A stretch of DNA of 64,000 nt from Lachnospiraceae bacterium (GTDB lineage Bacteria; Bacillota; Clostridia; Lachnospirales; Lachnospiraceae): positions 62,001 to 126,000 of the forward strand of contig CABJBM010000013.1 in assembly GCA_902363835.1 (NCBI GenBank), written 5' to 3'. A program made the position numbers and the translations under genes. The notes beneath the pieces were generated by a model, which saw only the letters and a list, made by a program, of their open reading frames with translations, had not been told where the DNA came from and ran no database searches. Below are positions 32,479-43,529 of the stretch, piece after piece; within the stretch, counting starts at the first letter, position 1; each line of letters starts with the position of its first letter.

Positions 32479-34062
32479 TCACTCATTTTTCTCCAGCTCA
32501 TATTCCCAGGTATTGTGATCATATCCCGTATCCTTAAGTATTTTGCCGATTTCAGCAAACATCCGGCTCTCCGGCAGATTCCTCTGCCATAAACGGTAGG
32601 CCTCTCCTGACCGTATTTCCCTGGCGTCAACAGGAACACCTTCGCAGTAAGCCTTGTTAATATCCCCATACAGCCCTGCCATCTTTTCCACCTGTTCCTT
32701 TGGCAGGTTCTTAATCTTGTCAGAAACCTGGCTGCTGACCACTTCTGTGAGAACTTTTACCCCGTATTCCTTGAAATGAAGCAGATTCTCATCAGAAATT
32801 CCTTCTTCCTTTGCCCAGCCTTCCACATCCATTGCCTTTGGGGTATAAACCAGTCTTCCATCCTCTGTCCATTGAAGAACGCCGTACCTGCAGGGGGAAA
32901 TGGCAAAGGAGTCTGCAACCACTTCACTGATGTGGTACACATCTCCGCTCTCTCCCGGCTCCGGCTTATGGGTTTTGGTCCTCTGCAAGTGCAGATGGCC
33001 GCTTATGTAAAGGGGAACCCGGTAAGATTCCAAAAGTGGGATGACATCCTGGCTGTTTTCAAGGGTACAGTCAGTTGGATACAGGATGCTTTCCTTTAAC
33101 AGGTTGTGATGAGCGATGGGAATTACGGTTATCCCCTGTTCCCTTGCCTCATCAAGCTGTTTTTTCATCCATACCAGAGTCTCTTCTTTGATCCTTCCCC
33201 CAACCTTGTTAAGAGGTTCATACTGGGCGGAATCAAGCATCAGAAGCCAGTTTTTCTCATCCAGTTCATAAACATAACTTAAGGAATCTTCATCCCGGCT
33301 TTTTGCCTGGTCATATCCAAACCGGCGGTAAATGTCATAAAACCCCTGAGGATCTACAATATCCGCCGGTTCTTTTTCCTTGCCAAAATAAGAAGCCGAA
33401 AAATAGTTGTTAATATCGTGGTTGCCGGGTATGACAAGCACCTTTACCCCCTTTTCTTCCAGGATTTCAAGCTTCCTGGCCAATGCTTCATGACCCCTCT
33501 TTTCCCCATTAAGGGTTAAATCTCCGCTTAAAATCACGGCTGAAGGCTTAAGTCCTTCCATTTCAGCCGTAAATGCGTCCAAGAGCTGGGGAATGTAGTT
33601 AACCAGTTTTCCGTCGTCCCCTTTTTGCATCTCCTCAAAGGCTTCGCCGTAATCCGTAAGCTCAGGAGAATAATAGTGGATATCAGAGGCAATTACAATC
33701 ACAGGAGGCTTGTATTCCTCTGCTTCCTCCTCTGTCTCGTCTTTTACAGGTGCCTCATCCTGTCTTTTTTTCCTGATCTCTTTCCGGGTTTCCGGCTCCG
33801 TTTCTTCCTTACCTGTTTCTGTCTCAGTATTTATATGGTCTTTTTCACCGGTGCTTTCCTCCAACTCCGGCTGCTTTACGGTTTCTTCATAAGGATTGCC
33901 GGAGGTTTCTTTCCCGTTACGGTCAGAGGTGTCCAGATTATCCACGATCACAACAATGCCAAAGCAAAGGAGAATCATAATCGTATAGATCAGGACCAGG
34001 AGCCAGTTCTTTTTTCTTCTGTTCATGTTGTTCCACAAAGATCCCTTTCCACTTCCTGTCAT
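32479..34062 (-). CDS. Membrane-anchored calcineurin-like metallophosphoesterase
   Basis: 527 residues. N-terminal cytoplasmic patch RRKKNW, membrane helix (LLVLIYTIMILLCFGIVVIV), then a Glu/Lys/Thr-rich low-complexity linker (~50-115). The extracellular domain has the metal motifs ASDIHYY, GDLTLNG, PGNHDINNY, AHHNLL and SGHLHLQR. The substrate could be a phosphodiester or nucleotide outside the cell. The start could also be ATG 34026. Confidence 0.88.
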   Translation of the reverse strand: MTGSGKGSLWNNMNRRKKNWLLVLIYTIMILLCFGIVVIVDNLDTSDRNGKETSGNPYEETVKQPELEESTGEKDHINTETETGKEETEPETRKEIRKKRQDEAPVKDETEEEAEEYKPPVIVIASDIHYYSPELTDYGEAFEEMQKGDDGKLVNYIPQLLDAFTAEMEGLKPSAVILSGDLTLNGEKRGHEALARKLEILEEKGVKVLVIPGNHDINNYFSASYFGKEKEPADIVDPQGFYDIYRRFGYDQAKSRDEDSLSYVYELDEKNWLLMLDSAQYEPLNKVGGRIKEETLVWMKKQLDEAREQGITVIPIAHHNLLKESILYPTDCTLENSQDVIPLLESYRVPLYISGHLHLQRTKTHKPEPGESGDVYHISEVVADSFAISPCRYGVLQWTEDGRLVYTPKAMDVEGWAKEEGISDENLLHFKEYGVKVLTEVVSSQVSDKIKNLPKEQVEKMAGLYGDINKAYCEGVPVDAREIRSGEAYRLWQRNLPESRMFAEIGKILKDTGYDHNTWEYELEKNE

Positions 34063-34172
34063 TTTTATCCTATGGAATCATAACACGCTTTCCAAAATAC
34101 GGCAACCGTTTATCCTCCGAAAAGCCCATAGAAAAATGCCCGGGCCCCTTCCTGCTGTTTACATCATACGGT

Positions 34173-34212
34173 AAAAATCCGCCGCTGCCCCAAACAGGCA
34201 GGGCGGATTTTT
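34173..34212 (-). terminator. Terminator after cfa
   Basis: Stem AAAAATCCGCC / GGCGGATTTTT with inner CTGCC/GGCAG; T run follows on the minus strand. Confidence 0.8.
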
Positions 34213-34216
34213 CAAT

Positions 34217-35389
34217 TTATTCATACCATCTTGTCATTGGAAGGTGGTTGTTGATCCCTTTGGATACGAGGATCTGATGAAGGTCAATGACCCCGTTATT
34301 AAAAGTGGCGGCACAGGCGCTTAGATACAAATCCCACATTCTGGTAAACTCTGCTCCCATTTTTTCCTCTATCTCTGAACGGTGTTCACTGAAATTCCGT
34401 TCCCATAAAAGCAATGTCCTGCAATAATGGCGGCGGAGACTTTCCACGTCCAGGGTGTAAAACTGATGTTCGCTTAAAATGTGGATCATCTCACGAAGGC
34501 TTGGAATGGTGCCTCCAGGAAAAATATATTTTTTCATCCATGGATCCCCGGGATATTCCTTTAGGGCGCTGATGTAATGAAGAAGAAGCAATCCCCCGGG
34601 ATTTAACACTGCTTCCGCATTTTTTACAAACAGCCCGTAATTGTCTCTTCCCACATGCTCCAGCATACCAACGCTCACAACCCGGTCAAAGTTCCTGCCC
34701 CAGCTTCCCAAGTCCCGGTAATCCATTAATTCCACCGACACCTTGCCCGTCAGGCCTTCCTCCTCAATCCGTTCTTCAAACTTCTTTTTCTGTTCTTTGC
34801 TTAAGGTGATTCCAACTCCCTTTACCCCGTATTCCTTAGCAGCCTTAATCAGCAAAAATCCCCAGCCGCAGCCAATATCCAAAAGGGTCATATCCTTTTT
34901 TAAATACAGCTTCTTTAAAATCCTTTCCACCTTATTGCACTGGGCATCGTATAAGGTATCATTTTCCGTCTTAAAATAGCCGCAGGAATAACTCATGGTA
35001 TCGTCAAGCCAAAGGCGGTAGAAATCATTGCCGATATCATAATGGGATGTGACTTCTTTCTCCTGATTCCTTTTGGACTGGGACGAAAAAATCAGTTTTC
35101 TGAGTTTTCCCTGGTCCATGGAAAACTTCCCCATCTGGCCCAGGAAATGGTTCAGTGCATAAAACAAATCCCCTTCAATATCCAGGTTCCCTTTCATATA
35201 TGCCTCTCCCAGAGCCAGGGAAGTGCTGGTGAGCAAATCTTTGCCTTCGATATCTTCTTTCAGGTTCACAATAAAGGTTGGATTCCCATCCCCGATGTGA
35301 TAAGTTTTCCCGTGAAGCTTTACTTCAAAAGGGTGCTGGTCAAATCTCTGAAGAAAGGAAATTAAAAAGTTATCTGTCATGGTTTTCAT
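34217..35389 (-). CDS. cfa: Cyclopropane-fatty-acyl-phospholipid synthase
   Basis: About 390 residues from ATG 35389 (GGAGG, spacing 7). SAM-binding motif LLDIGCGWGFLLIKAAKEYG; upstream SHYDIGNDFYRLWLDDTMSY is diagnostic, as is YIFPGGTIPSLREM near the C-terminus. It adds a methylene bridge to unsaturated phospholipid acyl chains at the membrane surface, often in late growth or acid stress. Confidence 0.93.
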   Translation of the reverse strand: MKTMTDNFLISFLQRFDQHPFEVKLHGKTYHIGDGNPTFIVNLKEDIEGKDLLTSTSLALGEAYMKGNLDIEGDLFYALNHFLGQMGKFSMDQGKLRKLIFSSQSKRNQEKEVTSHYDIGNDFYRLWLDDTMSYSCGYFKTENDTLYDAQCNKVERILKKLYLKKDMTLLDIGCGWGFLLIKAAKEYGVKGVGITLSKEQKKKFEERIEEEGLTGKVSVELMDYRDLGSWGRNFDRVVSVGMLEHVGRDNYGLFVKNAEAVLNPGGLLLLHYISALKEYPGDPWMKKYIFPGGTIPSLREMIHILSEHQFYTLDVESLRRHYCRTLLLWERNFSEHRSEIEEKMGAEFTRMWDLYLSACAATFNNGVIDLHQILVSKGINNHLPMTRWYE

Positions 35390-35503
35390 GGCTTTTCCTC
35401 CAATCTGCTTTTTATTCCTTATGAGATTTTTACCCATTTTTCATGATTTCATAAGCTTTGTTTATGCAAAGCCCCATTTTTTCCCGTATCAGGGCCATTC
35501 TGC

Positions 35504-35532
35504 AAGACATTTCTTATGATCTGTGCTACTAT
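35504..35532 (+). promoter_or_regulatory. Possible promoter of the EamA gene
   Basis: AAGACA (35504-35509), 17-bp spacer, TACTAT (35527-35532). A loose stem GGAGAGG / CCTCTCC lies in the leader (about 35548-35588). No known riboswitch class was recognised. Confidence 0.35.
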
Positions 35533-35625
35533 TTAAACAGCTGTCGGAGAGGCAATCCGGTACATACCATGATTACCAGCCCTCTCCATGAGGCGGCATA
35601 AAATCATTTACAGGAGCAGACCATC

Positions 35626-36558
35626 ATGAACAAGCAGAATCATTTATACGGACACCTGGCCGCCGGGTTTTCCATATTTGTATGGGGAACCACCTTTATC
35701 TCCACAAAACTTCTTCTTGAGGCTTTCACCCCTCTTGAAATCCTGTTTTTCCGTTTTCTCATCGGCTATGCCGCCCTGTGGCTGGCTTGTCCCCGCCTTT
35801 TGCGTACAAAAAGCCCAAAACAGGAAATTCTTTTTGCAGCAGCCGGAATATGCGGTGTGACCCTGTATTTTCTTATGGAAAACTTTGCCCTTACTTATAC
35901 TCTTGCTGCCAATGTCAGCGTGATCATAGCCGTAGCCCCGTTTTTTACAGCCTTATTTGACTGGCTGTTCCTGAAAGGAGAAAAACCAGGTCCCCGCTTT
36001 CTGGCCGGATTTATAACCGCGATCATGGGAATTGCCCTGATCAGCTTTCAGAGAACCTCCGGAATGAAATTAAACCCAAAGGGAGATCTTCTGGCCCTGG
36101 CTGCCGCTGTTACCTGGGCAGCTTACTCCGTAATCACAAAAAAAATAGGAGAATACGGCCATGGGACCGTTGAAACAACAAGGCGCATTTTCTTTTACGG
36201 CCTTCTGTTCATGGTTCCTGCACTGGCAATTCTCCCCTTTGATCTCGGCTTTTACCGCCTGGCCGACACAAAGAACTTGCTTAATATCTTATTCTTAGGC
36301 CTGGGCGCTTCCGCCCTCTGCTTTGCCACCTGGAATTTTGCCGTAAAGGTACTGGGCACTGTAAAGACCAGCGTCTACATCTATGCAGTTCCGGTGATCA
36401 CCGTGATCTCATCCATGCTCCTTTTAAACGAACGCATCAGCTTCCAGTCTGCCTGCGGAATCGTACTGACCCTGGCAGGGCTTATGGTTTCTGAAAGCAA
36501 GGCCCGGTCCCTTGGCTCCCGCCCTGGGTGGAAAAAACAAGGTTCTGCCCAAAATTAA
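35626..36558 (+). CDS. EamA/DMT family transporter
   Basis: 310 residues, ten membrane helices in two EamA repeats: FSIFVWGTTFISTKLLLEAF at the first and LALAAAVTWAAYSVITKKIG at the second. Proteins of this superfamily export or import metabolites; the substrate cannot be told. Its last 77 bp overlap the convergent Sfp gene, and the C-terminal tail (RSLGSRPGWKKQGSAQN) is basic and poorly conserved-looking. Confidence 0.88.
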   Translation: MNKQNHLYGHLAAGFSIFVWGTTFISTKLLLEAFTPLEILFFRFLIGYAALWLACPRLLRTKSPKQEILFAAAGICGVTLYFLMENFALTYTLAANVSVIIAVAPFFTALFDWLFLKGEKPGPRFLAGFITAIMGIALISFQRTSGMKLNPKGDLLALAAAVTWAAYSVITKKIGEYGHGTVETTRRIFFYGLLFMVPALAILPFDLGFYRLADTKNLLNILFLGLGASALCFATWNFAVKVLGTVKTSVYIYAVPVITVISSMLLLNERISFQSACGIVLTLAGLMVSESKARSLGSRPGWKKQGSAQN

Positions 36559-37123
36559 TTTTCTCATCTCCCAGGGTACATACGGAAAGGACATATCCCC
36601 CTTCCGTCATGGTCTGATAAAAAGATGCGCCGGGAAGGCCGCATGCTGTGGGGGTCTCTCCCTTCCATTCAAAAGAGATGCCGGTGAGAGGTCTGGTGAT
36701 GCCGCAGCCCACCGCCTTAAGATAGCTTTCTTTTAACGTCCATATGCAAAAAAAGTATAAGGAATGCTCCTCCTCCGGTATTTCCTCCATGCGGCGTCTT
36801 TCGGCATCAGAAAAAACCTTCCTGAGAATATTGTGCCGGAAGGGCCGTATTCGTTCCACATCGATTCCCAGCTCCCTGTCTCCGATTCCGCAGGCCACCA
36901 TGCCATCGGTATGGCTGATGTTATAGTGGATGTTGGGAAAATCTTTCAGATAGGGCTTTCCATGCTCTCCTTTCAGAATCACCGGAAGGGCCGGGCCTCT
37001 TAAATCGATTCCATATAAGTCCTTTAACCCCATGCGAAGAAGCTTTTTTCCAAGCTCATGTTCCTGCTCCCATTTCTTCTTTCCATGGCATTTCTCATAG
37101 CTTGCCATATAAATCTGTATCAT
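36482..37123 (-). CDS. 4'-phosphopantetheinyl transferase (Sfp type)
   Basis: 213 residues. Magnesium-binding motif LGIDVERIRPF and the second motif WTLKESYLKAVG are intact; FPNIHYNISHTDGMVACGIG is the P1 region. It transfers phosphopantetheine from CoA to a carrier protein. No PKS, NRPS or fatty acid genes lie here, and AcpS would be expected elsewhere. The C-terminal ~25 residues are encoded in the overlap with the EamA gene. Confidence 0.88.
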   Translation of the reverse strand: MIQIYMASYEKCHGKKKWEQEHELGKKLLRMGLKDLYGIDLRGPALPVILKGEHGKPYLKDFPNIHYNISHTDGMVACGIGDRELGIDVERIRPFRHNILRKVFSDAERRRMEEIPEEEHSLYFFCIWTLKESYLKAVGCGITRPLTGISFEWKGETPTACGLPGASFYQTMTEGGYVLSVCTLGDEKINFGQNLVFSTQGGSQGTGPCFQKP

Positions 37124-37141
37124 ACTGCCTTAATCCCTTGT

Positions 37142-37789
37142 TTAAATTCCTGCCCTGTTCCACGCCCGGTTTTCCACCGGACCTCCATGACCGAAATATA
37201 CCTTTCTTGCGCCAAGAGCGCTGATCTTATCCGCACTTTTTACCATCTCTCCCCTGTCCCAGTAAACCATGGACAAACCGGGATAAAACATGTTCATCAG
37301 TGCATCTCCCACAATGACATTTTTTTCATCAAGATCAAGTCCTATGGACCCTCTGGTATGCCCCGGAAGCTCCATGATCCTGGCATTGATTCCATAATCC
37401 TTCAGCCAGTCTCCTTCTTTCAAAAAAATTTCCGGGGTAAATTCCGGTATCCGGTCGGTTTCAAAGCTTTTCGCTGAAACCTCCGCAACCACCATTCCCA
37501 GAAATCCCCGATAACGAAGAGGTTCAATAAAATTGTCCTTTATGAGATTTACATCTTCCTTATGCAGGGCGACCGGAACTCCCAATGCCTTTTTCAAATA
37601 GGCCGTATTCTGCACATGATCCAAATGACCATGGGTGAGTACGATCAGCTCCACCTTTGTTTTCTGGCACTGGGCAAGTATTTTTTCCTCAGATCCGTTC
37701 CTCCCTGTATCCACAAGAATGGCTCTTCCATGTTCCTCGATCAGATAACTGTTTACGCTTCCGCATCTGATCCGCTTTATTTCTGCCAT
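37142..37789 (-). CDS. MBL-fold metallo-hydrolase
   Basis: 215 residues. Metal-binding THGHLDHVQN (HxHxDH), ELPGHTRGS and GDALMNMF, plus a C-terminal FGHGG. It resembles small glyoxalase II-like hydrolases; substrate unknown. It is 18 bp upstream of the Sfp gene and probably in the same transcript. Confidence 0.88.
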   Translation of the reverse strand: MAEIKRIRCGSVNSYLIEEHGRAILVDTGRNGSEEKILAQCQKTKVELIVLTHGHLDHVQNTAYLKKALGVPVALHKEDVNLIKDNFIEPLRYRGFLGMVVAEVSAKSFETDRIPEFTPEIFLKEGDWLKDYGINARIMELPGHTRGSIGLDLDEKNVIVGDALMNMFYPGLSMVYWDRGEMVKSADKISALGARKVYFGHGGPVENRAWNRAGI

Positions 37790-37949
37790 CTTTTTTCATC
37801 TCTCTTTCAAATACATTTATTTCCGCAAGGGTTAAATACCCCGTGGCTTGCTCCATGGCATTCAACTCTTCGCCGGAAAATCACCTTCGGCGTTATAACA
37901 CTATTGTTCATTGTATTGAAAGAAGGCTTTGTATATTCCCGATTTTTTT

Positions 37950-38491
37950 CTATCTTTTTCTGTATATGCAATCTATTACTCCGTTTTCCGTTTCCGTGGA
38001 TACCAGCTTTAAAAGGATCTGGTTTCCTGTCCCTCTTTTTTCTTTAAGTTTGAAAGAAGGGTTTCAAGCGGTTCCCCTGTAAACCGGATTCCAGGCTTGT
38101 CTTCCATCTCCCTGTGTGTTAACACATAGGTTTCCTTTCCGGGATATGCCCATGCATCAGGAGACAGCTCCGTAACCACCTGCCAATAAGTACGGTAGCC
38201 CATGATCACCGTGTCCACCTGTTTCTCAAACCGGCTGTAGCCATAATCTCCCTGATAGGTTTTATCCTGGCCTTCCAGCCAGTCCACTCCTCCTGCCTCA
38301 TCAGCAATATATCCATCCAGGCTGACTGCAATATATAAAATCACCTTCCGCTCCAGGCCATATTCCGGCTGGCAGTCAAATGGCGCCCTTTCCACGTGGT
38401 CACTTTGGCATTCCTCCGCTTCCTGGAAACGGTCGAAATCCTTAAAAAGCTCTCTGCTCAGCTCTTCTTCCTTTAATTCTCTAAACTCCAT
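37950..38491 (-). pseudogene. Decayed chimera: acetyltransferase fragment fused to a truncated DHFR-like (RibD C-terminal) gene
   Basis: From ATG 38491 (AAGGAGG) the first ~25 residues (MEFRELKEEELSRELFKDF) look like the start of a GNAT acetyltransferase. Then ERKVILYIAVSLDGYIADEA, VDTVIMGYRTYWQVVTELSP and ETYVLTHREM match the YyaP/DHFR-like family. The frame stops at 38009 after LKKKEGQE. In another frame just downstream, ILLKLVSTETENGVIDCIYR to a stop at 37950 is the family's normal C-terminus. So roughly 45-50 internal codons and the frame were lost. 37790-37949 holds only imperfect hairpins that I cannot classify. Confidence 0.7.
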
Positions 38492-38580
38492 GAAATGCCT
38501 CCTTGGGATCTCTTATGGCTTATAGCATACCATCCTTTGCCCTTTTCATCAATTCCTTTTCCGGTCTGAAGCGTGGAAGC

Positions 38581-38624
38581 AAAAAACCCCGGCAGGTTTC
38601 AAATAATATACCTGCCGGGGTTTT
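38581..38624 (-). terminator. Terminator after eno
   Basis: Stem AACCCCGGCAGGT / ACCTGCCGGGGTT, then TTTT on the minus strand. Confidence 0.85.
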
Positions 38625-38633
38625 CCACATTTT

Positions 38634-40052
<1,419 letters not shown>

Positions 40053-40239
40053 TCACAAGCTGCAGCCTCATTCCGTATCTTAAGAATGCGCCGTCTTCGC
40101 GGCCATACTCCTTTAATATGGCTTATTTCCATAATTTTTATGAGTTAGTCACTCCTAATTCATAATATAATTATAACACATTTTTCCAAAAACTTCAATA
40201 ACTGAAATTGATAATTATTCCTAACTTTTCCATGAAAGG

Positions 40240-40279
40240 AAAAAAGCTTTTGCCTCTGTTTTATACAGAGACAAAAGCT
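40240..40279 (-). terminator. Terminator after the NCS2 permease gene
   Basis: Stem AGCTTTTGTCTCTG / CAGAGGCAAAAGCT, then TTTTTCC on the minus strand. Confidence 0.85.
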
Positions 40280-40323
40280 CATTTGTACATAAATCTTTCT
40301 CTTAATGTATGTTAAAATCAAAA

Positions 40324-41679
40324 TTACAGAAACGCCTGTAATATAAAGTTTATAATGAACAGAATGGTTGCTATTACAATAATGGGATTCAGATCTTTTG
40401 TCTGCTTTTTGCAGATCTTTATGATGCAGTAGAAAATAAATGCCGTTGCAATACCATAAGAGATGCTGTAGCAAAGCGCCATAAACACGCCTGCAAAGAA
40501 AGCAGGAACCGCTTCTTCCAGCTTCGTCCATTCAATTTCCTTAAAGGAAGAAACCATCATACACCCAACGATAACAAGAGCCGGCGCTGTTGCCACAGAT
40601 GGAATTGCACTGATAAAGGAGGATAAGAATGCACTTAAGGCAAAGCAGACAGCTACAACTACGGAAGTAAGGCCAGTACGTCCTCCGGCTCCGATGCCTG
40701 CAGCGCTTTCCACATAGGTGGTAGTGTTTGAAGTACCAAAAATGGCGCCAATGGAAGTTGCTGTTGCATCTGCAAATAAGGCTTTGTCCATCTTGGAAGA
40801 GAACCCTTTGCCTGACTCTAAGGAAGCTTCGTCCTCCGCACTGAAGATTCCGCTTCTGCGTCCTGTCCCGATAAAAGTTCCGATGGTGTCAAATGTATCG
40901 GATAAGCTGAAAGAGAAAATTGTAATTAATACAAGAGGAAGCTTGGCCATATCCCCAAACAGAGAAGGAAGTCCCTCTGCCGTAAAAATTACCCCAAAAG
41001 TAGTTGGAAGCGCTGCCAGGGCTTCTGAAAAATTTACGGTATCTCCTGTTTTTGTAATGCCCATGGGAATGCCGATTAAGGTCGTTAAAACGATAGCAAT
41101 TAAAATGCCGCCCTTTACATTCAGCACAGTCAATACAACAATTAATACAAGACCTATGATAAATAAAACAAGAGCCTTTGTGGCAATCACAGACATTGCC
41201 GGAACACCTGCCTCAAAATTAATGGCACCTGCATTCAAAAGGCCTATGTATGCAATAAAGATGCCAATTCCGCCGCCGATTGCATTTTGCAGGCTTGTGG
41301 GGATTGCTTTAATAATATACTTCCGTACTCTGGTTACTGTGATTAAAATATTAAGAATACCACAGATGAAAACCATTGACAAAGCCTGCTGCCATGTAAA
41401 TTTCAATCCAAAACAAACCGTGTAAACAAAAAATGCATTTAATCCCATTCCAGGTGCCTGAGCATATGGTACATTGGCTACAAGGCCCATGATTAAAGTA
41501 CCTATGATAGCAGAAATGATGGTGGCTAAAAATACTGCTCCCCACTCCATTCCTGCCTGGCTTAAGGTATTAGGATTTACAATAATTATGTACGCCATAG
41601 CAAAAAAAGTGGTAATTCCAGCAATAATCTCAGTAGTAACATTTGTTCCATTTTCTTTCAGTTTAAAGAACTGTTCCAT
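40324..41679 (-). CDS. NCS2 family purine permease (AzgA/PbuG-like)
   Basis: 451 residues, about 12-14 membrane segments. N-terminal ITTFFAMAYIIIVNPNTLSQ, the motif FSFSLSDTFDTIGTFIGTG, and SIGAIFGTSNTTTYVESAAG are characteristic of the AzgA-type subgroup that takes up adenine, guanine or hypoxanthine by proton symport. GGGAGT precedes the ATG. Confidence 0.93.
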   Translation of the reverse strand: MEQFFKLKENGTNVTTEIIAGITTFFAMAYIIIVNPNTLSQAGMEWGAVFLATIISAIIGTLIMGLVANVPYAQAPGMGLNAFFVYTVCFGLKFTWQQALSMVFICGILNILITVTRVRKYIIKAIPTSLQNAIGGGIGIFIAYIGLLNAGAINFEAGVPAMSVIATKALVLFIIGLVLIVVLTVLNVKGGILIAIVLTTLIGIPMGITKTGDTVNFSEALAALPTTFGVIFTAEGLPSLFGDMAKLPLVLITIFSFSLSDTFDTIGTFIGTGRRSGIFSAEDEASLESGKGFSSKMDKALFADATATSIGAIFGTSNTTTYVESAAGIGAGGRTGLTSVVVAVCFALSAFLSSFISAIPSVATAPALVIVGCMMVSSFKEIEWTKLEEAVPAFFAGVFMALCYSISYGIATAFIFYCIIKICKKQTKDLNPIIVIATILFIINFILQAFL

Positions 41680-41736
41680 GGCAAAACTCCCTTTTCATTT
41701 TATTTTATGAGGTTGGTGTTTCTTGACTACTATTTG

Positions 41737-41765
41737 ATTATAACTGCTTTCCTTGTTTTCTTCAA
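41737..41765 (-). promoter_or_regulatory. NCS2 permease promoter
   Basis: TTGAAG (41760-41765), 17-bp spacer, TATAAT (41737-41742) on the minus strand. No purine riboswitch core is present in the short leader. Upstream, an inverted repeat CTACCAT-N18-ATGGTAG (41846-41877) may be an operator. Confidence 0.7.
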
Positions 41766-41935
41766 TTAAATTTAATACTTTTTTAAGATTTTATTCATTA
41801 TTTTTATTAATATTTTTTTATTAGTAGGGCTAATATTGTTTGTGTCTACCATTAATATTGCTTATTTTATATGGTAGGTGATGTGGGGATGTGCAGTTTC
41901 ACTGCTGTTTTAGAAAGCCGGTTTTTTGTAAAGCG

Positions 41936-41989
41936 GAAAAAGACCGGGAAAAGTGCAATGGGATATTTTTCTTTGCACTTTCCCTGGCC
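41936..41989 (-). terminator. Terminator after the trpS operon
   Basis: Long stem GGCCAGGGAAAGTGCA / TGCACTTTTCCCGGTC, then TTTTTCC on the minus strand. The 325-bp gap 41680-42004 contains this, the NCS2 promoter and AT-rich sequence only. Confidence 0.85.
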
Positions 41990-42004
41990 TTTTTGCCGAT
42001 TGTA

Positions 42005-42247
42005 TTATAGCAGCCAGAAGTTTGTTTTATTTTCTCCGTATTCCAGGCTGCATCGGAATCTGATAAAAAACTCATCCAGAGTCTTGTATAACTCCTCCCA
42101 TTGTGCGCTGTCGTTTTTGTCATTTAATGATTCGATCCAGCAGGACTGCTTCCCACAGGCATCTCTTAAGTGGATCTTAAATTCCAGGCCTTTGCCCTTG
42201 ATCCATTCATTGCATTCCAAAATCTCGGTGATGGAAACAACCTTCAT
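42005..42247 (-). CDS. Small conserved protein, RDAC type
   Basis: 80 residues: [20 protein letters not shown] then [19 protein letters not shown], with three Cys in total near the RDAC motif and aromatic residues at the C-terminus. I believe this is the small Lachnospiraceae family named after RDAC, with no known function. It starts 8 bp after trpS (AGAGG upstream), so it is co-transcribed with it. Confidence 0.7.
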   Translation of the reverse strand: MKVVSITEILECNEWIKGKGLEFKIHLRDACGKQSCWIESLNDKNDSAQWEELYKTLDEFFIRFRCSLEYGENKTNFWLL

Positions 42248-42255
42248 ATACGCCT

Positions 42256-43347
42256 CTATTCCTGGCCCTTGTATTTTCTTGCCTGCTCCTCAATGAACTC
42301 CAGATCATCAAAATAGTTGATCTTCATAGCCTCTTTCACACCTTTTAAGGTTTGGGCGGCCGCTGCCTCAGCCTTATCGCTTCCCTCTTTTAATATCTGG
42401 TATACGTAAGGAATATTGGACTCATACTCTTTCCTTCTCCTGCGGATAGGCTCTAATTCTGCCTGAAGGACACTGTTTAAGAACCGCTTCACCTTTACAT
42501 CGCCTAAACCGCCCCGCTTGTAGTGATCTTTAAGTTCGTCAAGATTCTTGTAATCAGGCAGATATTTTTCAAAATCTTCGGTCTTGCAAAAGGCATCTAA
42601 GTAGGTGAATACTGTATTTCCTTCTACCTGGCCCGGATCGGAAACCTGGATGTGGTTAGGGTCTGTATACATGCTCATGACCTTTTTCTTTACTTCCTCT
42701 TCCGAATCGGATAAATAAATGCAGTTTCCAAGGGACTTACTCATCTTGGCCTTGCCGTCAGTTCCGGGAAGGCGTAAGCATGCCTTATTATCAGGAAGCA
42801 GGATCTCTGGCTCCACAAGAGCTTCTCCGTAAACGGAATTGAATTTACGCACAATTTCCCTGGTCTGCTCAATCATAGGCTCCTGATCCTCTCCTACGGG
42901 CACTGTAGTGGCACGGAACGCCGTAATGTCAGCTGCCTGGCTGATCGGATAGGTAAAGAAGCCTACGGGAATGCTGGTTTCAAAATTCCTCATGGCAATC
43001 TCGGATTTTACCGTAGGATTCCGCTGCAGCCTGGATACGGTTACTAAATTCATATAATAAAAGGACAACTCTGTAAGCTCAGGAATCTGTGACTGGATGA
43101 ACAGGGTACATTTCTTTGGGTCTAGCCCGCAGGAAAGGTAATCCAACGCAACCTCAATAATATTCTGACGAACCTTTTCCGGATTATCAGCATTGTCCGT
43201 AAGCGCCTGGGCATCCGCAATCATTATAAAAATCTCGTCAAATTCACCGGAATTCTGCAGCTCCACCCTGCGTTTTAATGAACCAACGTAATGGCCGATA
43301 TGGAGCTTTCCGGTGGGCCGGTCCCCTGTTAATATAATCTTTCCCAT
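42256..43347 (-). CDS. trpS: Tryptophan--tRNA ligase
   Basis: About 363 residues from ATG 43347 (GGAGG, spacing 11). Class I signatures [11 protein letters not shown] (HIGH) and KMSKSLGN (KMSKS). It charges tRNA-Trp with tryptophan. The length is slightly above the usual ~330. A 175-nt structured leader separates it from a consensus promoter; the T-box core was not found. Confidence 0.95.
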   Translation of the reverse strand: MGKIILTGDRPTGKLHIGHYVGSLKRRVELQNSGEFDEIFIMIADAQALTDNADNPEKVRQNIIEVALDYLSCGLDPKKCTLFIQSQIPELTELSFYYMNLVTVSRLQRNPTVKSEIAMRNFETSIPVGFFTYPISQAADITAFRATTVPVGEDQEPMIEQTREIVRKFNSVYGEALVEPEILLPDNKACLRLPGTDGKAKMSKSLGNCIYLSDSEEEVKKKVMSMYTDPNHIQVSDPGQVEGNTVFTYLDAFCKTEDFEKYLPDYKNLDELKDHYKRGGLGDVKVKRFLNSVLQAELEPIRRRRKEYESNIPYVYQILKEGSDKAEAAAAQTLKGVKEAMKINYFDDLEFIEEQARKYKGQE

Positions 43348-43390
43348 GTTTGTTTGTACCTCCAGATGTTTTGTATCGTAAATCCGCAGT

Positions 43391-43505
43391 GTGAGCAAAC
43401 GAATCCTGTGGATTCGTTTGCTCACGGACATTCGCCCTATGAAACAGGATAAGAAAAATTTTTCTTACGTGCGAGCACGACGAAAAATTTTCCCTCCCCT
43501 GTTTC
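43391..43505. repeat. Cluster of nested palindromes in the trpS leader
   Basis: A perfect 16-bp stem (43391-43406 / 43410-43425, 3-nt loop) lies next to TAAGAAAAATTTTTCTTA, CGTGC-GA-GCACG and outer arms GAAACAGG / CCTGTTTC. No T tract follows. It could be a leader RNA structure or a copy of a dispersed palindromic element. Confidence 0.65.
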
Positions 43506-43529
43506 TCACTGCTCATTGCTTTCGTGGAT

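Noticed and set aside
35533..35625. Riboswitch in the EamA leader
   Set aside because: Only one loose 7-bp stem was found; it does not fit guanidine, preQ1 or other known classes by eye.
41680..41880. Purine riboswitch upstream of the NCS2 permease
   Set aside because: The leader after the promoter is only about 50 nt and lacks the conserved purine aptamer core.
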